DNA of 10,233 nt from Planctomycetota bacterium (GTDB lineage Bacteria > Planctomycetota > UBA1135 > UBA2386). The notes below the pieces were generated by a model. That model had not been told where the DNA came from. It ran no database searches and was given only the letters and a program-made list of their open reading frames with translations. Shown here piece by piece: positions 1 through 7,700 of this stretch (position 1 is its first letter; each line of letters opens with the position of its first letter). The stretch is from positions 1 to 10,233 of the forward strand of contig QJVU01000612.1 in assembly GCA_003235605.1 (NCBI GenBank), given 5' to 3'. Made by a program: the position numbers and the translations under genes.

Positions 1-586
1 TCTGGCCGCGCGAGACGACGTTGTCGCCGTGGAGGGCGCTCACCGGCACGAACGCGAGGTTCGACAGGCTGAGCTTCGCGCAGAATCCCTCGTACTGGTC
101 GCGGATCTCCTCAAACCGCGCCTCCGAGTAGTCGACGACGTCCATCTTGTTGACTGCGACTATGACATTCGCAACCCCCATCAAGGAAGCAATGAACGCA
201 TGCCGCCTCGACTGTGTCCGGATGCCACCCTGCGCATCGACCAGGAGGATGACGAGGGACGCCGTCGACGTACCCGTGACCATGTTGCGCGTGTACTGCT
301 CGTGGCCGGGCGCGTCAGCGACGATGTACTCACGCCGGGCTGTCGAAAAGCGACGGTAGCCCACATCGATGGTGATGGCCTGTTCCCGTTCTGCCAGGAG
401 CCCGTCCATCACCAGGGCAAGATCGAACCCGTCGCGCCTGAGCTTCTTGGATGCGTCCTGGATGGCATCCACATGATCTTGCGGCACGCTGCCGGTCTCG
501 TACAGCAGGCGACCGATCAGCGTGCTCTTGCCGTCGTCCACGCTGCCGATCATCGCGAAGCGGAGGAGATCCCGGAGTCCGCCCAA
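1..586 (-). CDS. cysN: Sulfate adenylyltransferase subunit 1 (CysN), GTPase subunit, 5' part only
   Basis: This is the GTP-hydrolysing subunit of ATP sulfurylase. With CysD it makes adenylyl sulfate (APS) from ATP and sulfate in the cytoplasm. The visible 195 codons carry the whole GTP-binding core: P-loop GSVDDGKST (residues 14-22), switch region TIDVGYRRF (72-80), DAPGHEQY (91-98), NKMD (146-149) and SAL (183-185). The gene runs off the left edge, so it cannot be seen whether an APS kinase (CysC) domain is fused at the C-terminus. I chose the TTG at 584-586 as start because the conserved DLLRF segment lies upstream of the first ATG (551-553), which would begin only two residues before the P-loop. 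The TTG directly follows the cysD stop in the same frame, with no spacer, so translation should be coupled to cysD. The identity is firm; the start codon is inferred. Confidence 0.95.
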   Translation of the reverse strand, partial: MGGLRDLLRFAMIGSVDDGKSTLIGRLLYETGSVPQDHVDAIQDASKKLRRDGFDLALVMDGLLAEREQAITIDVGYRRFSTARREYIVADAPGHEQYTRNMVTGTSTASLVILLVDAQGGIRTQSRRHAFIASLMGVANVIVAVNKMDVVDYSEARFEEIRDQYEGFCAKLSLSNLAFVPVSALHGDNVVSRGQ

Positions 587-1435
587 TCAGAAGTACCCTT
601 CCTGCTTCATCTGCTCCAATGCCCCCTCCGACTCATGATCGATGGTGCGCTTTGCGCGCTCCGAGATACGGGTCGCCTGGATCTCGGCGATGATCTGCGC
701 CACGTTCGTGGCGGAAGACTCCACAGCGCCAGTGCAGGGCTTGCACCCGAGCGTGCGGTACCGTCGCGGGGGCGTGCCGCTCGACCCCCCACCGTCGGAA
801 TGCGCGAAGTAGAGAGGTGGAACCGGGATGCCTTCCCTTTCGATGTAGCGCCACACATCGATCTCGGACCAGTTCGAGAGGGGGAAGACCCGCATCGATT
901 CGCCGGGACGAAGCCGTCCGTTGTAGAGGTTCCACACCTCGGGCCTTTGCCGCCTGGGGTCCCACTGCCCGTGGTGGTCGCGGACCGAGTAGATTCGCTC
1001 CTTGGCTCGCGACCGTTCCTCATCCCGGCGGGCGCCGCCGATGGCTGCGTCGAAGCCGCCCTCCCGAAGGGCGACAAGCAGCGCCTCGGTCTTGAGCAGC
1101 CCGCAACAACGTGCGGTACCAAGCTGCTGGGGGTGCGCACCGGTCTCAATGGCGCCCTCGTTGCGGTGCACGATCAGCCGCACCCCCACCTCCTCGACGA
1201 TGCGGTCGCGAAACTCGTAGATCGCCTCGAACTTGTAGCCGGTGTCGATGTGCAGGAGCGGGAAGGGGATCCGACCCGGGGCGAACGCCTTCTGGGACAA
1301 TCGCAGCAAGACGCTCGAGTCCTTGCCGACCGAGTAGAGCAGGACCGGGCGCCGGAACTGGGCCACCACTTCACGCAGGATGTGGATGCTCTCGGCCTCC
1401 AGGACATCGAGGTGAGACAGTTGGTAGCTTTCCAT
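587..1435 (-). CDS. cysD: Sulfate adenylyltransferase subunit 2 (CysD)
   Basis: This is the catalytic subunit of ATP sulfurylase, a PP-loop protein that forms APS from ATP and sulfate. It has 282 residues against about 300 in E. coli; the difference lies mainly in a shortened loop before the RTLGC motif. Visible hallmarks are the start region around residues 12-19 (LEAESIHI), the PP-loop SVGKDSS (35-41), GGARRDEERSRAKE (133-146), RVFPLSNW (182-189), RTLGCKPCTGAVES (227-240) and the usual family ending QEGYF. The ATG at 1433-1435 places the N-terminus exactly where family members begin, although the reading frame stays open far upstream. No good Shine-Dalgarno sequence precedes it. It is the first gene of a cysDN pair and is divergent from a sulfotransferase operon, so its APS is probably used for sulfation and not only for assimilation. 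No cysH or other assimilation gene is visible here. Confidence 0.96.
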   Translation of the reverse strand: MESYQLSHLDVLEAESIHILREVVAQFRRPVLLYSVGKDSSVLLRLSQKAFAPGRIPFPLLHIDTGYKFEAIYEFRDRIVEEVGVRLIVHRNEGAIETGAHPQQLGTARCCGLLKTEALLVALREGGFDAAIGGARRDEERSRAKERIYSVRDHHGQWDPRRQRPEVWNLYNGRLRPGESMRVFPLSNWSEIDVWRYIEREGIPVPPLYFAHSDGGGSSGTPPRRYRTLGCKPCTGAVESSATNVAQIIAEIQATRISERAKRTIDHESEGALEQMKQEGYF

Positions 1436-1699
1436 CGGAAGGGCGGGTGCGAGATCCCCAAGGGGGGGTCCGATGGGCAGGCTCGGGCTAGAAGTAGCGG
1501 CTCGGACGGGCCTTGAACAGAGGGGCGTTCCGAGCCAGCCACGTGGTGTTTTCGGAGCTTGCGCATCCGAATCCGGCACGCTGTCGAGCCCTGCCGAGGC
1601 GCTTTCCCGGACGACGGGGCCTTGCGCTCGACCCTCCAGCGGCAAGAATCTCCCTGCCGGCCCCGGCCCCCACCCTCGCACCCAAAGTCCCAGGGCCTG
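1436..1699. other. Divergent intergenic region between cysD and the sulfation operon
   Basis: This 264-base stretch must hold the promoters for both directions, but I could not recognise a convincing -35/-10 pair on either strand. It has a run of seven G at about 1462-1468, a CCACGTGG palindrome at 1539-1546, and three copies of a 7-base word described in a separate entry. Short open frames cross it on both strands, but none looks like a protein with family features. Confidence 0.6.
1480..1536. promoter_or_regulatory. Possible operator: three copies of GGCTCGG/CCGAGCC
   Basis: GGCTCGG occurs at 1480-1486 and 1499-1505, and its reverse complement CCGAGCC at 1530-1536. The last two form an 8-base inverted repeat (GGCTCGGA at 1499-1506, TCCGAGCC at 1529-1536) with a 22-base spacer. 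They sit 44 to 101 bases upstream of the cysD start, inside the shared divergent region. This could be a regulator binding site, but in such GC-rich DNA 7-base words recur by chance, so confidence is low. Confidence 0.25.
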
Positions 1700-3064
1700 A
1701 TGGCTGAGAGAGATCGGATCCCCCGGATCCTGTTTGCCGGCGCGTGCCTGTTCTTCGCGTTCCTCTACGGGTTCGTGTCGTCGCACTTCGGTTGGTTCCC
1801 GCACTCGTTCATGTCGGGTGCCCTGAACGAGATCGCGACCGCGTGCCAGGCGACACCCGCCAACTCCATACACCACAAGTACCCCGCCCGGCACGACTTG
1901 GTGGGAGCGGCGAGCTATCCGAACCCGGATCCGACCGTCCCGCAGGGACACACAGAGATACAGCAGGGGATCACCCTGCTCACTTCCTACTGGCCGGAGA
2001 GCAACTGGCTTCCCGGACTCCGGGTGATCGATCTGACGGGTAGGACCCTGCACCATTGGACCGTCGACGTCAAGGCGATCTGGCCAGCGTGCCCGCATCA
2101 GGACGCAATCGCCGGTAGCCAACACAGGGCGGACAACTACGTCCATGGCTCCTACCTCTTCGAGAACGGGGATGTCCTCTTCAATGTGGAGTACCTGGGA
2201 CTGGTCCGGATGGACGCCAGTGGCAAGGTCCTCTGGCGGCTCGATGGGCGGACCGACCACTCGATCCATCGTGCCGACGATGGCAACTTCTGGGTCTGCG
2301 CCTCCACGTGGATCGTGGACCCGAAGCTGGTCGCGAGATTCCCAGGTCTCGACAACCCCGTGATCGATGACCGCGCCATCCTGGTCTCCCCGCAGGGCAA
2401 GATCCTCCGAGAAGTGTCGATCCTGGAAGTGCTGTTCGCTTCCAAGCACAGGCCTCTTCTCTGGACCACACAGTTCGCCAACATCACGTACGACCGCACC
2501 CACCTGAACGACGTCGAGCCGCTTTCCCCTTCGATGGCGGGTGAGTATCCACTGTTCGCGGCAGGCGATCTCCTGATCTCGCTTCGAAACATCAACCTGG
2601 TGTTCGTGCTCGACCCGGAGACCAAGCGGATCAAGTGGTCGGCGCCAGGACAGTTCTGTGAACAGCACGATCCGGACTTCATCGGAGATGGTTGGATCAG
2701 CGTCTTCGACAACAACGGGGACGGAACCATCGATGGTGGCCGCTTCGGTGGAAGCAGGTTGGTGGCAGTCCGGCCCCATACCGGCGAGACACGCCAGATC
2801 TACCCACGTCCCTACATGCCCCGCGAACTCGCGCGACACGAGCGAAGGTTCTACTCCCTCCAGGGTGGCAAGGCGCAGTACCTGCCCAACGGCAACTGGT
2901 TGATCACGGAGGCGTCGGCCGGACGCGTGTTCGAGATCGACAAGGACGGTCGCACGGTGTGGGAGTGGGGGCACTTTCCTCACGACGACGGCATGATCTC
3001 GGAGGTTCTGGAGGGGACTCGCTACCCTCTGGCCTCGCAAACCGTCAGGCGGTGGAGCCAATGA
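1700..3064 (+). CDS. Membrane-anchored arylsulfotransferase (ASST)-family beta-propeller protein
   Basis: This 454-residue protein has one N-terminal membrane segment (about residues 9-27) followed by a repetitive domain that is probably outside the cytoplasmic membrane. The repeats match the ASST-type propeller: LFENGDVLFNVEYLGLVRMD with GKVLWRL near residues 154-181, and YLPNGNWLITEASAGRVFEI followed by GRTVWEW near the C-terminus. Candidate active-site histidines are in DHSIHR (186-191) and near CEQHD (320-324), by analogy with the sulfohistidine enzyme AssT. A DNNGDGTID segment (337-345) resembles a calcium-binding loop. Characterised ASSTs move sulfate between phenols without PAPS, so the neighbourhood of cysDN and a PAPS-type sulfotransferase makes the true donor and acceptor open. 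I chose the ATG at 1700 because the membrane segment follows at once; the frame extends upstream to 1559 but encodes only proline- and arginine-rich low-complexity sequence. It overlaps the next gene by 4 bases. The family call is good; the substrate is unknown. Confidence 0.82.
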   Translation: MAERDRIPRILFAGACLFFAFLYGFVSSHFGWFPHSFMSGALNEIATACQATPANSIHHKYPARHDLVGAASYPNPDPTVPQGHTEIQQGITLLTSYWPESNWLPGLRVIDLTGRTLHHWTVDVKAIWPACPHQDAIAGSQHRADNYVHGSYLFENGDVLFNVEYLGLVRMDASGKVLWRLDGRTDHSIHRADDGNFWVCASTWIVDPKLVARFPGLDNPVIDDRAILVSPQGKILREVSILEVLFASKHRPLLWTTQFANITYDRTHLNDVEPLSPSMAGEYPLFAAGDLLISLRNINLVFVLDPETKRIKWSAPGQFCEQHDPDFIGDGWISVFDNNGDGTIDGGRFGGSRLVAVRPHTGETRQIYPRPYMPRELARHERRFYSLQGGKAQYLPNGNWLITEASAGRVFEIDKDGRTVWEWGHFPHDDGMISEVLEGTRYPLASQTVRRWSQ

Positions 3065-3291
3065 TCATCTGCGCCACCTTCACAGTGCCCATGCTGTGCT
3101 ATCTCGGTCCCGGCGGCGTGCTCACAATGCTCGGTTCCGCAGTGGCCCTGGTGGGAGCGGTCGCGGTCGCCTTCTTCGGACTGGTCTGGTATCCGATCAA
3201 ACGCCTGCTGCGCTGGTGGCGGTCGCTGAAGGTGGCCCGCGTTGCAAACCACCGGGACGCCGGGCTACCCATGGGGCGTTCCCGTCGGTGA
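3061..3291 (+). CDS. Small membrane protein with GPGG hairpin, unknown function
   Basis: This 76-residue protein starts with ATG at 3061-3063, overlapping the stop of the arylsulfotransferase-family gene in the sequence ATGA, so its translation is probably coupled. It has a short hydrophobic stretch (residues 2-14), the turn YLGPGG (14-19), a longer membrane segment (about 20-43), then WYPIKRLLRWWR (43-54) and a basic tail. The YxGPGG turn followed by a helix and a WYPIKRLL-like exit resembles small membrane proteins and the N-terminal anchors of some alkaline-phosphatase-superfamily proteins, as far as I recall. The tight packing between sulfotransferase genes suggests a partner role such as anchoring or complex assembly, but nothing in the sequence shows a reaction. 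It is supported mainly by the exact overlaps at both ends and by its clear hydrophobic pattern. Confidence 0.75.
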   Translation: MIICATFTVPMLCYLGPGGVLTMLGSAVALVGAVAVAFFGLVWYPIKRLLRWWRSLKVARVANHRDAGLPMGRSRR

Positions 3292-3671
3292 CATGGGCAG
3301 CCGCCGTCTTCGTCCTGGTTGGTTTCTTGGCACTCGCGCGCCTCCTGCAGATCCCGTCGCGGGTCGCAGAGGTCATGCGGTGTAGTCGCAGCGCGCTCGC
3401 TCACCTCCGAGACAAGGACCTCACCGACCTGCAGAAGGAGCGCGAGATGCGGGCGCAGGCCATGCGCCTGTTGAGCCTCTTCCTCATCCTGACGGTATCT
3501 GCCGCAGCAGCCCTCGCCGTGCCGGTCGGTGTCGTCGGCATGCTGGACCTCGCCGGTCTTGTCGCGACCGAGGCAGTCCTCGACCGACTGCTTTCCTGGG
3601 AGCTGCTGCTGGCGACCCTGCTTCTGGGCGCTGTGGCCTTCGCGCTCACGACTTCGAGACACCGCCCGTGA
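3288..3671 (+). CDS. Membrane protein with three predicted helices, unknown function
   Basis: I place the start at GTG 3288-3290, which overlaps the stop of the preceding small gene as GTGA; this gives 127 residues and puts a membrane helix at the very N-terminus (about 3-20). A charged, probably helical segment follows (about 31-60, including RDKDLTDLQKEREMRAQ), then a long hydrophobic stretch (61-93) and a last helix (105-121). A longer frame opens at 3096 but lies inside the upstream gene in another frame and encodes arginine-rich shadow sequence. The end overlaps the sulfotransferase start by 4 bases. I do not recognise a family. The charged linker could face the cytoplasm and contact the cytoplasmic sulfotransferase encoded next, but that is inference from position only. 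Confidence 0.72.
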   Translation: MTWAAAVFVLVGFLALARLLQIPSRVAEVMRCSRSALAHLRDKDLTDLQKEREMRAQAMRLLSLFLILTVSAAAALAVPVGVVGMLDLAGLVATEAVLDRLLSWELLLATLLLGAVAFALTTSRHRP

Positions 3672-4774
3672 GCTTCGAGAATCGCTATGGTCTGTTGGAT
3701 CGTCTCCTGCACCGCATCGCCTTTGCCTCGGGCATCGCCCAGTGTGGAGCCGCCGACTTGGAGGAACGACTGTTCCGACGTGAGCTCGAGGCAACCGATC
3801 TTGGCTCACCGGTGATGATCACCGCTCTCCCGAGGGCAGGCACGACGATACTCCTCGAGGTCCTCGCCGGGACGCCGACGTTCGCATCACATACCTACCG
3901 GGACATGCCCTTCGTGCTGTGCCCGATGCTGTGGCAATGGATGTCGAGGCGGTTCCGCCGTACGGACACACCTCGCGAACGGATGCACGGGGATGGCATC
4001 CAGATCTCACTGGACAGCCCGGAGGCTCTGGAAGAGGTCGTCTGGATGCGGTTCTGGCCCGAGAAATACCGCGAGCGTTCGATCGAGCCCTGGCAGAGCT
4101 GCGATCACGAGGAGTTCTTGGAGTTCCTGACCGCGCACATGCGGAAGATCGTGGCACTCCGGGCTCGGGACAAGCCCACCGCACGCCGCTATGTCTCCAA
4201 GAACAACCTCAACATCGCGCGAATCCCTGCAATCTTGAACGCGCTGCCGTCAGCGACGTTGATCGTGATGTTCCGGAATCCCGTACAGCATGCTGCCTCT
4301 CTACTGCGCCAACACCGACGCTTCTCGGAGCGTCACGCCAGGGATGCGTTCGCCCGCTCCTACATGGCGGCCATCGGCCACTTCGACTTCGGTGCCAACC
4401 TCAAGCCCGTGGGTTTCTCAGGCTGGACCGCGCAACAGGAAAGACTGGACCCCGACCGGATGGACTACTGGCTGGACTACTGGCGTGCCACCTACCGCCA
4501 CATCCTGCGCCACACTCCTCACGAACGACTGCACTTCGTCGGGTTCGAGGCCCTTTGCGAGGCGCGGGATCTCGCTCCGTTGGCCGAACGGCTCGGGCTG
4601 GACGTGAGCGAGCTCCACACCCGAAAGAGCATCCTGAAGGCGCCGCAGGCCCATGACATTGCCCCCGATGCCTTGTCACGGGAGGCAGTGGAGGATGCCA
4701 ACCAGCTGTACGCCCGCCTGCTAAGGCTCCAGGTCCTGGCCCCGACGGAACGCGAGTCCGGTCGGGGGAGGTGA
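3668..4774 (+). CDS. PAPS-dependent sulfotransferase family protein
   Basis: This 368-residue protein has the two PAPS-binding elements of the sulfotransferase superfamily: the 5'-phosphosulfate loop ALPRAGTT (residues 53-60), directly after a beta strand (VMIT), and the 3'-phosphate-binding strand-loop-helix IVMFRNPVQHAAS (199-211), with Arg203 and Ser211 in the expected places. YVSKNN (175-180) is the strand and loop before it. Known members transfer sulfate from PAPS to hydroxyl or amino groups of carbohydrates, lipids or peptides; the acceptor here cannot be read from the sequence. There is no signal peptide, so the enzyme is probably cytoplasmic or at the membrane face. The start is GTG 3668-3670, overlapping the previous stop as GTGA. 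It is the last gene of the sulfation operon, and its stop lies one base from that of the convergent gene. Confidence 0.9.
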   Translation: MSFENRYGLLDRLLHRIAFASGIAQCGAADLEERLFRRELEATDLGSPVMITALPRAGTTILLEVLAGTPTFASHTYRDMPFVLCPMLWQWMSRRFRRTDTPRERMHGDGIQISLDSPEALEEVVWMRFWPEKYRERSIEPWQSCDHEEFLEFLTAHMRKIVALRARDKPTARRYVSKNNLNIARIPAILNALPSATLIVMFRNPVQHAASLLRQHRRFSERHARDAFARSYMAAIGHFDFGANLKPVGFSGWTAQQERLDPDRMDYWLDYWRATYRHILRHTPHERLHFVGFEALCEARDLAPLAERLGLDVSELHTRKSILKAPQAHDIAPDALSREAVEDANQLYARLLRLQVLAPTERESGRGR

Positions 4775-4775
4775 C

Positions 4776-7700
4776 CTATCGGCCCAGCGTCGCCCAGATC
4801 CCGTTGGTGCCGTGCAGCTCCACCGGGAACAAGCTGCCGAGATAGAAGGCCTGCAGCGCAATCGTGGCGCCCATGAGCTTGGGACTGTTGGGCACCTGGT
4901 ACTTCATGCTCCAGGTCGCCGTGGGCTGCCAGAACTGCACCGCCGCAGGCTGCAGCAGGTCCACGTAGGCAAAGCAGCCGCTCGCCAGCGCCAGCGCGTT
5001 CTTCGGTGGGGCGCTGATCACCAGGGCGGCAGTCGTGCTCGCCGGCGCGTCGCGTCCGGTGAGCACGAAGCTCTGGCCGAGCACCGGGTCCACAGCGGAC
5101 AGCCTGGGATACAGGCCCTTGGGGGCGCAGCCCTTGCCGATCTCCTGGGCGGTTGCGCCCGTGTCCACGCTCCACACCTCGCGCCCCTTGATGCCGTCGG
5201 TCGCGCTGAACAGCAGCCTGCCGTTGGAGACCGTGGCGTACAGCGGGTCCGTGGACAACGGGCCGGGAGCGAGATCCGTGAGCCGCGCGGTGCCGTTGGT
5301 GCTGCCGTCGCTCACCCAGAGCTCATGGCCGTAGGTCACCTCGTAGGCGAAGAACACCAGGAACCTGCTTCCTACCCTGACCAGGTCCTTGATGCCCGTT
5401 GCATAGACCCCGGGGACGACCTTCACGACCACCGTCCCCTTGCTGGTCCCGTCGGTCTTCATGAGGGCGAAGCCGCTGTTGGCCCAGGCGGCGAAGTACA
5501 TCTGACCCTGGAACTGGGTGAACTCCCGAGGGTTGCCGTCGTTCGTTCCGGTGTAGATGTCCTGGAGCATGAAGGTGCCGTTGGCGGTGCCGTCGCTGGT
5601 CCACAGCTCCTGGCCGGTGACAGCGGTCCAGGCGCGGAAGATCGCCCGACCGTTGAAGTCGGTGATGTCGGCGGGGAACGACCCGCCCGCGCCCGGCACG
5701 ATGTCCTTGACCATGACCGTGCCGTTGGTCGTGCCGTCGCTCTTCCACAGCTCGCTGCCGTTCGTGTCGTCGTAGGCCGTGAAGAACAGCGTGTTGCCCA
5801 CCTTGGCGAGGGCTAGCGGGGACGAGCTCTGGGTGCCGGAACGGATGTCCTTGACCAGGACCGTGCCGTTGGCGGTGCCATCCGTCTTCCAGAGCTCCTC
5901 ACCGCTCTGGCCGGAGAAGGCACGGAAGAACATGGTGTCACCGATCACGGTCAGGAACTGCGGGACGGCGCCGCCGGGTCCCGACTGGATCTCCTTCACC
6001 ACGACCGTGCCGTTGGCGGTGCCATCCGTCACGTGCAGCTCGATTCCGAGCTGCGGATCCGCGGCGCGGAAGTAGAGACGACCGCGGAACTCGGTCAGCT
6101 CCCCCACGAAAGAGCCCAGTGAACCGGGCTGGATGTCCTTGACCAGGACGGTGCCGTTGGTGGTGCCGTCGCTCTTCCACAGTTCGACCCCTCGTGTGCC
6201 GTCGTCGGCGGTGAAGAACAGGGTGTCCCCGAGCATGGTCATCTCCTTGGGGTCGGAGTGGCCCGCCCCCGGATTGATGTCCTTCACGAGCCGCGTGCCG
6301 GCCGCGGTGCCGTCGGTGACGTAGAGCTCCCTGCCGGTGTTGCCATCGTCGGCCACGAAGAACGTACGGCCCATGACGTCCGTGAGACGCAACGGGTTGG
6401 AGTCGAGGGTGATGCCGGTGCCCGGATCCACGTCCACGACCGTGGTGCCGGCGGCTGTACCATCGGTTACCCACAGTTCCTCCCCGGCGGTGTCGTGCGT
6501 GGCGGTGAAGACCACGTTCAACGATGCCTTGACGAAGTTGCCCGGGTAACCAAAGGCCTTTGCGAGCGTCGTCACCAGCGTCGGAGCCGTCCCGTCGCTC
6601 TTCCAGAGCTGGGTGCCTGTGCCGCTCTGGTAGAACGCAAACCACAGGGTGCCGCCGACCTCGACCATGCTGGTCGCCACGGTTGCCGCCACCTTGACCG
6701 TGCCATTGGCGGTGCCGTCGGTCTTCCAAAGCCACAGGCCGTTGTCCGCCGCCAGGAAGTAGACGGCGTTCTTGTAGACAGTCATGGAGCCGGGGCCGCC
6801 GGATGAGGTCCCGTTCATGTCCGTCAACTGCACCGTGCCGTTCGCGGTGCCGTCGGTGACCCAGAGCTCGAACTCCGGGAACCGGCCGTTCACCAGGCGC
6901 TGCGCGGCAGAAAAGAGGACCTTGTTGCCCAGCGCCACCAGCCCGGTCGGCTGGCCGCTCGAGGTGCCGGACCAGATGTCCTTGACGAGGACGGTGCCCT
7001 GGGCCGTCCCGTCGGTACTCCAGAGCTCGTTCCCGTTCTTGGCATCGGTGGCGGCGAAGAACAGGCGGTTGCCCATCTGCACAAACCACCGCGGCGTCGA
7101 GTTCGCCGTGCCCGGATTGATGTCCTTGAGCAGCGTCGTACCGTTGGTGGTGCCGTCGGTCATCCAAAGCTCATGGCCCGACGTGGAGTCGCTGGCTATG
7201 AAGATGCCCTTCCCGTTCCAGTCGATCATGCCGTCCGCAAAGGAGCTGCCGGTCCCGGACATGATGTCCTTCACGAACACCGTGCCCTGGGTCGTCCCGT
7301 CGGTCTTCCACAACTCACGGCCGGTCGAGGCGGTGTTCGCCTGCAGGTAGTAGGTGTTGCCCACCTTCCCGATGAAGATCGGCGACGCGCTCCCCGGTCC
7401 CGGGTCGATGTCCTTCACCAGAACCGTCCCCTGGGCCGTCCCGTCGGTCTTCCACAGCTCGTGCCCCGACTTCCCGTCGTTGGCCAACAGGTAGAGCGTG
7501 CTGCCGATGGCGAACAACGGCCGCGGCGTCGAGCCCACGACCCCCGGGTTGATGTCCTTGACCAGCTGGGTCGTCGAAGCAGTGCCGAGGGTCCGGTAGA
7601 GCTCCTGGCCGAGCCTGGTGTCCGTGGCTGCGAAGTACGTCCACCCGCCGGCGTTCACGAAGAACCCGGGCTTCGAGGAGGGGTTGGTGCCCGCCGTGTT

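Noticed and set aside
29..1516. Long plus-strand open frame of 495 codons opposite cysD and cysN
   Set aside because: It is antisense to two unmistakable genes, has no family features, and long open antisense frames are expected in GC-rich coding DNA.
1488..1685. Minus-strand frame of 65 codons in the divergent region
   Set aside because: Arginine-, alanine- and glycine-rich composition typical of chance frames, with no ribosome site or recognisable motif.
1559..1699. 47-codon N-terminal extension of the ASST-like protein
   Set aside because: The extension is low-complexity Pro/Arg sequence before a membrane segment; the ATG at 1700 gives the expected layout.
1716..1730. Two GGATCC palindromes three bases apart
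   Set aside because: They lie in the first codons of the ASST-like gene and are explained by the encoded residues; no further copies suggest a site.
1436..3061. Upstream extension of the cysD reading frame by more than 500 codons
   Set aside because: It runs antisense through the arylsulfotransferase-like gene; CysD family N-termini begin at the ATG at 1433-1435.
5938..7167. Minus-strand 409-codon frame within the repeat gene
   Set aside because: Shifted-frame shadow of the ELWxxDGT gene, very rich in Arg, His and Gly, with no start signal.
4812..7350. Several plus-strand open frames opposite the repeat protein, with repeated protein words
   Set aside because: They are antisense shadows whose repetitiveness simply mirrors the coding repeats of the minus-strand gene.
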